Source: Oscillospiraceae bacterium (GTDB lineage: Bacteria; Bacillota; Clostridia; Oscillospirales; Ruminococcaceae). From it: a DNA stretch of 64,000 nucleotides. The DNA lies in NCBI GenBank assembly GCA_017828975.1, contig JAGAJN010000018.1:1-64000 (forward strand), written 5' to 3'. How positions within the stretch are numbered: the first letter of the stretch is position 1; each line of letters opens with the position of its first letter. Positions 60,901 to 64,000 of this stretch are shown in pieces. The position numbers were made by a program, and so were the translations under genes. The notes beneath the pieces were generated by a model that saw only the letters and a list, made by a program, of their open reading frames with translations, was not told the DNA's origin and made no database searches.

Positions 60901-62606
60901 TCAATAAGACCGCAGGAAATATCGACGAAGCTACCATTGAAGAACTGAACAACGCTAAGCTGCAGCTTGCCGAGAACCCCGAATTTGCAAACCTCGAAAG
61001 CTACGACGAAATGTTTGCAAAGATCGACAGGAAGATCGCTGAGCTTAAAAAGGCTGAATTTGACAAGAAGCTTTCGGGAATTTCCGAGCTTGACTTTGAC
61101 GGTATCAAGGAATTCAAGGAAGAGCTGGAAGCCAAAAAGTCCGAAATTTCCGAGGAAGAATACAAGGAAGCTTCCGAAAGGGCTGCTCAGCAGCTTGCTT
61201 CTCTTGAACGCAAGGAGCTGGAAGCCCTCTGCGAAGGCTGCAAGGATTTCACCCTCGACAAGGCAAAGGAAGCTTTGGAAAAGGTCAACAGCTGCGGATA
61301 CGGCGCCGATGTTACCGAATCCTTTGCGGAGCAGCTGGGCAACAGGATCACCGAGCTGCACACCAACTACCTGTTTGAGCTTATCTCCGATATCGACAAT
61401 ATGTCCAAGGAACAGCTTACCGATGCGCTGGCTAAAACCAATGCCTACGGTGAAGGCTGCCCCGAAGAGCTTAAAAAGAAATATGCCGACAAGATCAATG
61501 TCAAGCTTCATGAGATCGAAGATAAGGAGCTTCAGAGCGTCTGCGGAAATCTCAGCGCGCTCAATATCAAGCAGGCTATGGACCTCAAGGTCAAGATCGA
61601 CACCATGCAGATCGACAGAGAAGCCAAGGACCGCTACCTGGACGCTATCGACGAGCATATCCTTATGCTCAAGGGCGTTGAGACCGACGGTTATGTTGAA
61701 CACCTTATCAAGATCATGAGCGACAACAGCATCTCCAATGTTCAGTTCCATGTTCCCAGACTTTCCAAGGTATTCGACCTGAAATTCGGTGACATCTGCA
61801 AAACATATTTAAGCCCCGGAAGATACGAGATCCCCATGCTTATCCACGAGAGCAAGGTTGGCGACGCAAACGAAGGCTTCGCTATCACCAACGAGTACCT
61901 TTACTATAAGTTGCCTCAGGGCAAATTTGACAGGATACTTCTGGAGAATATCTCCGAATTTACTGCTAAGAAGGCAATGTTCGGTCCCTGCAGCATCATC
62001 ATGAAGGAAAAGGACGGAAAGACTCATGAGCTTCCCTGCGGAATTGCCAAGGCAAACGTTGATAACGCTGCCAAGGTACTGACACAGTTCATCAGCTTCA
62101 TCAAGCAGGAACGCTCCGCTGCCAAGTTTGCGGAAATTCAGGAGGCTGCCGAGGCTGAAAAGCATCATCAGCCTGTTGTCGATCCCACCGAGGAGATCAT
62201 CAAAAAGGCAGAGCTGGAAAATACTGCAAAGCATGAAGAAAAACCTGCCGAGCCCAAGCCTGCAGAGCCGAAGCCCGAAGAAAAGCCCGAAGAGCCCAAG
62301 CCCGAGGAAAAGCCCGAGGAAAAACCCGAAGAGCCCAAGCCCGAGGAAAAGCCCGCAGAATCTAAGCCAGAGGAAAAGTCCGAAGAGCCCAAGCCTGAGG
62401 AAAAACCCGAAGAGCCCAAGCCTGAGGAAAAGCCCGCAGAGCCCAAGCCCGAGGAAAAGCCCGCAGAGCCCAAGCCCGAGGAAAAGCCCGCAGAGCCCAA
62501 GCCCGAACCCGCTGCTCCCAAGAAGCGTTTCTGCGAGGAGTGCGGCGCACCTATCCTGAAACCCACAGCAAAATTCTGTATGGAGTGCGGCCACAAGCTT
62601 TCGTAA
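57936..62606 (+). CDS. Giant helical-repeat protein with PH-like domain and zinc ribbon
   Basis: A 1556-residue cytoplasmic protein with no signal peptide or membrane segment. Residues 1-470 are a mixed N-terminal region of unknown fold. About 474-1250 consist of some fifteen tandem repeats of 50-52 residues, consensus around LAEICxDIxEMTxEQLExLK followed by a second and third helix ending in RExELL. About 1255-1395 look like a PH/GRAM-type beta domain (GDICKTYLSPGRYEIPML ... EGFAITNEYLYYKLP). A PKPEEKP Pro/Glu tract (about 1435-1525) leads to a C-terminal zinc ribbon (RFCEECGAPIL, KFCMECGHKLS). GTG 57936 follows AAAGGTG; the frame from 57813 crosses the promoter. I do not recognise the full architecture. 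It may be a scaffold. Confidence 0.7.
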   Translation: MEIFKDYDQFKEKCLNFSSRFMEAYFKDNCPVCHPTVENMILVACSEEEARSNAIYIARMADMMLMSDMGTEWDTFNLQEARKIAAENGHVLLTDLLFENAFFSEDWMINGQNDRVVVSEAYMREQGKKYAPVTPLTNKVLCFKKISNSFFWQNADPSELLVLNKEYIGSRLAEYAAAAAEKLPSLASAEDKTIPAFGGKIVIGKAEVRQKITNQIFAAIDEAVSVMKDNLTIIYAANYSFSMVDYISEILVKYLAKEGISVSKESFMSVYCLPLTAKINDEAVKEQLNIIDVRSEDEDVDCVKLAFVKYLEREGNIGFKYIRHDKDEYMEKLHALECIPLSERDEEKSALMDLLGDRPCCEAVFNLAESRFPDEDITAVKEFWGMSALDEAALKQYVSDSYFADALTDGEITAGYDKAEMILNALKPVSEKYGLDNSEDVKRLEHYIDLMDRERRTYNGTVFDTIEDMKKAMKNETDVADLCTDLTAMTAKELANLRQYIRSMPLDNNTAAKYLVKIKVAMNESEKNALNQMCLKLPMMNEQEVTDLCAKIKEYDCDEYVKKPFLERASGYMLSAQRDALSEMCRSAASMNGEELSALTEKIKNGGYDPVLTKYTLKRLSTVRDDAVRQEIADICDGMENMPNEELEALKGKITAKNYPEKFTRKILRNIENLINQNLLDEVVAIFSNIETADMDRIESLKKIVSENKYDEVLISKYIEPIKQRETALNDEILLGKLTNVSNMDNEALAEIREIISSGKCSEEAVAKAESTIAERENEIIAAELAEICRDIPEMTSEQLEKIKEVISSTRYPETLTGKYIIQIGERETELLELELAELCADVSEMTQEQLENLKLALNSDRYTPEQTEEYIAKLETRERELLKLELVEICHDIKEMNQDQLDQLRLRIESGRYATDLIAPYEQQINDRELVLLDKQLAELCENIDEMSKEDVRKLRPLIQDGDYDPNIAKKYLNMLDKREKDIITEEFNKTAGNIDEATIEELNNAKLQLAENPEFANLESYDEMFAKIDRKIAELKKAEFDKKLSGISELDFDGIKEFKEELEAKKSEISEEEYKEASERAAQQLASLERKELEALCEGCKDFTLDKAKEALEKVNSCGYGADVTESFAEQLGNRITELHTNYLFELISDIDNMSKEQLTDALAKTNAYGEGCPEELKKKYADKINVKLHEIEDKELQSVCGNLSALNIKQAMDLKVKIDTMQIDREAKDRYLDAIDEHILMLKGVETDGYVEHLIKIMSDNSISNVQFHVPRLSKVFDLKFGDICKTYLSPGRYEIPMLIHESKVGDANEGFAITNEYLYYKLPQGKFDRILLENISEFTAKKAMFGPCSIIMKEKDGKTHELPCGIAKANVDNAAKVLTQFISFIKQERSAAKFAEIQEAAEAEKHHQPVVDPTEEIIKKAELENTAKHEEKPAEPKPAEPKPEEKPEEPKPEEKPEEKPEEPKPEEKPAESKPEEKSEEPKPEEKPEEPKPEEKPAEPKPEEKPAEPKPEEKPAEPKPEPAAPKKRFCEECGAPILKPTAKFCMECGHKLS
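62240..62510. repeat. PKPEEKPEE/PKPEEKPAE coding minisatellite
   Basis: Tandem units of 9 codons (GAAGAGCCCAAGCCCGAGGA type) with near-identical bases encode the Pro/Glu/Lys tract of the giant protein; some units vary in length. Confidence 0.85.
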
Positions 62607-62632
62607 TCGGCATAAATTCAAACACACTTACG

Positions 62633-62669
62633 TCAGCTTCGCAGCAAATCACTGCGAAGCTGATTTTTC
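62633..62669 (+). terminator. Terminator after the giant repeat protein
   Basis: TCAGCTTCGCAG pairs perfectly with CTGCGAAGCTGA (7-base loop), then TTTTTCTT. Confidence 0.85.
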
Positions 62670-62683
62670 TTAGGAGAATGTAT

Positions 62684-64000
62684 ATGATCTGGGTAATTCT
62701 CATAATTGCATGGCTGGTGTCCCCGCTCGTGCTGCTGCCGCTGTTTATCGGTGCAAAAAACGACCTGAAAAGCAAGGAAAAGGAACTTCGGCAGTATATG
62801 CAAATTCTCGAGGATATGAAAAACTCTGGAAAAATAACCCCGCAGGAGCACTTCAACTTAGTTTCCGCTGCAAAGTCAGGGACATATTTCAGGGACAACA
62901 CCAACGGCTACAATATGCCTACCTATACCGTCCCCGTTCCGCCTGCACAAAATCTGCAAAGCGAAACGCAAGCTTCCGAACCCGCTCCCGCAGCTGAGAG
63001 CAACAGACCTATTCCCGAAAACAGCGGTTATGTAATGCCAAGCTATCAGCAGCGATCCGTCCCGCAATATGCCGAGAAAAAGCCGTCGGGCGGTGTAAGC
63101 TCCATGAATATCGTGCTGCTGATTGGCGTGATAATGGTGTTTATGGCGGGAATAATTTTCGCCACATCTGCCCTGCTTTTCTTTGACGGCATCGGAAAGC
63201 TGTCGGGAACTGTCCTGATGACTATCCTGCTTTTCCTTCTTTCGGGATTTTTTATGCGCAAGGAAATGGAAAAGACTGCCCTTGCTATGTACAGACTTGG
63301 CTCGGTCTTTCTGCCTGTGAATGTCATTTGTGCAGGATATTTCGCACTTTTCGGGGAACTGTTCAGCTTCGGGGATACGATCGGCACGCTGACGGTCATA
63401 GGAACGGCGGCGGCGGTGTTTGCCATTCCCTGTATAATAGGCGCAAAGCTGTATGAACACAAAAGCTTTGCCGTGCTGACATGGGTATCGGGACTGCTGA
63501 CCTACTGCTGTCTGACAGGCGCCGCGGTCAATGACAAGGATATATTTGCAGTTCTGGCTGCGGCTGCTGCGGTGGTGGTTACGGCAGCTTCCCATTTTGC
63601 CAAAAGGCTGCCCGAAAAGGAGAAAAAAGGCGTATTTTCCAAGGTTTTCGGCATATGCTCCGCAAGCTCCGTGACCGTTCTTTCGGCGGCAGCAATAATC
63701 GCTTCGGGAACCAACATTATCGGCGCTGTCATCTGCGGAGTGCTGGCGGCAGCCGTTCTCAGCGGCGTTCTGGACGAACAGCTGGAAGGCTCGGGTGCGG
63801 TAGCATTTGCCGTTCTGGTGACCGCCTGCTCATTTAAAGCAGCATCTCCGGGCGAGCTGGGAGAGTTTATTTTCATCTGCGGCGCACTGGCTGTTTCCTG
63901 CGGTATCGTGGGATATTCCCTGCCCTCGCTTACCGAAAAAGCGGCAAAGCTTCTGCGGCATATCAGCTTGTTTTCGTTTATCCCCGCTCTCCTGATAGGC
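62684..64000 (+). CDS. Large polytopic membrane protein, cut by the window end
   Basis: An open frame of 439 codons with no stop before the window end. ATG 62684 lies seven bases after TAGGAGAAT; ATG 62678 is too close to the ribosome site. One membrane segment (4-24) is followed by a coiled part and a SHOCT-like MKNSGKITPQEHFNLVSAA, a Pro/Ser-rich linker, then at least ten membrane segments from residue ~145. It recalls DUF2157-like membrane proteins, but the C-terminus is missing. It starts 15 bases after the preceding terminator, so it may be transcribed by read-through or its own weak promoter. Confidence 0.75.
   Translation, partial: MIWVILIIAWLVSPLVLLPLFIGAKNDLKSKEKELRQYMQILEDMKNSGKITPQEHFNLVSAAKSGTYFRDNTNGYNMPTYTVPVPPAQNLQSETQASEPAPAAESNRPIPENSGYVMPSYQQRSVPQYAEKKPSGGVSSMNIVLLIGVIMVFMAGIIFATSALLFFDGIGKLSGTVLMTILLFLLSGFFMRKEMEKTALAMYRLGSVFLPVNVICAGYFALFGELFSFGDTIGTLTVIGTAAAVFAIPCIIGAKLYEHKSFAVLTWVSGLLTYCCLTGAAVNDKDIFAVLAAAAAVVVTAASHFAKRLPEKEKKGVFSKVFGICSASSVTVLSAAAIIASGTNIIGAVICGVLAAAVLSGVLDEQLEGSGAVAFAVLVTACSFKAASPGELGEFIFICGALAVSCGIVGYSLPSLTEKAAKLLRHISLFSFIPALLIG

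Noticed and set aside
60033-61751. 572-codon minus-strand open frame opposite the giant repeat protein
   Set aside because: Repeat-induced shadow; Leu/Phe/Val-rich with no signals and no promoter.

Overview
The window looks like a chromosomal segment of a gut or rumen member of the Clostridia, most probably a Ruminococcus or close relative. This is inferred from the enzyme set (a GH130 mannooligosaccharide phosphorylase with its LacI regulator, GH43, GH4, 4-alpha-glucanotransferase), strong GGAGG ribosome sites, many TTGACA-17-TATAAT promoters, GTG/TTG starts and spore-type peptidoglycan-binding proteins. There are no intact phage, insertion sequence or CRISPR genes. The only mobile-element trace is a helicase fragment at the left edge.

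Layout. 1-4.7 kb: a conjugative-element helicase remnant abuts the tail of a signal-peptidase-like gene, followed by an ABC exporter and a nucleotidyltransferase-fold gene; these resemble the export end of a decapitated peptide (RiPP) cluster. 4.7-8.8 kb: a MacB/FtsX-type exporter whose ATPase carries an N-terminal GAF sensor domain. 9.2-10.8 kb: a frameshifted lipoprotein remnant and a GH43 glycosidase. 10.8-13.3 kb: a FIST-EAL signalling protein. 13.5-18.2 kb: a phosphate operon (Na/Pi transporter, PstS-like lipoprotein, polyphosphate kinase). 18.3-26.7 kb: an MFS transporter, an Asn/Gln-rich microprotein, 4-alpha-glucanotransferase, a YczE-like protein, a PAS-GGDEF-EAL protein and a GH4 enzyme. 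26.8-29.5 kb: two glycosyltransferases and a Wzt-like ATPase. 30.1 kb: tRNA-Leu(GAG). 30.4-34.3 kb: two related secreted proteins, an HPr paralogue and three spore/cell-wall-type proteins. 34.3-36.4 kb: a second polyphosphate kinase. 36.7-42.4 kb: a possible U32-like protein, ProRS with a trans-editing factor, and LacI divergent from GH130. 42.6-48 kb: DUF2975/XRE/DUF4173, radical SAM, DUF896 and an ECF sigma/anti-sigma pair. 48-57.7 kb: a repeat-tailed membrane protein, SulP, a degenerate P-type ATPase, RlmB, DUF6062 and OGG. 57.9-64 kb: a 1556-residue repeat protein and a membrane protein cut by the window end.

Most notable: (1) the PstS-like protein at 15235-16071 has its two half-domains in swapped order, a natural circular permutation, in one operon with a Na/Pi carrier and PPK1; (2) the P-type-ATPase-like protein at 51154-54510 lacks the KTGT of the phosphorylation motif and the CPx membrane motif, and carries about 540 residues of disordered N-terminus; (3) the GH4 protein lacks the Cys and His metal ligands; (4) the giant protein at 57936-62606 combines about fifteen 50-residue helical repeats with a PH-like domain and a zinc ribbon; (5) a GAF domain is fused to a MacB-type ATPase; (6) an HPr paralogue has Arg at the Ser46 position. 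All family assignments come from reading motifs by eye; no database search was run.
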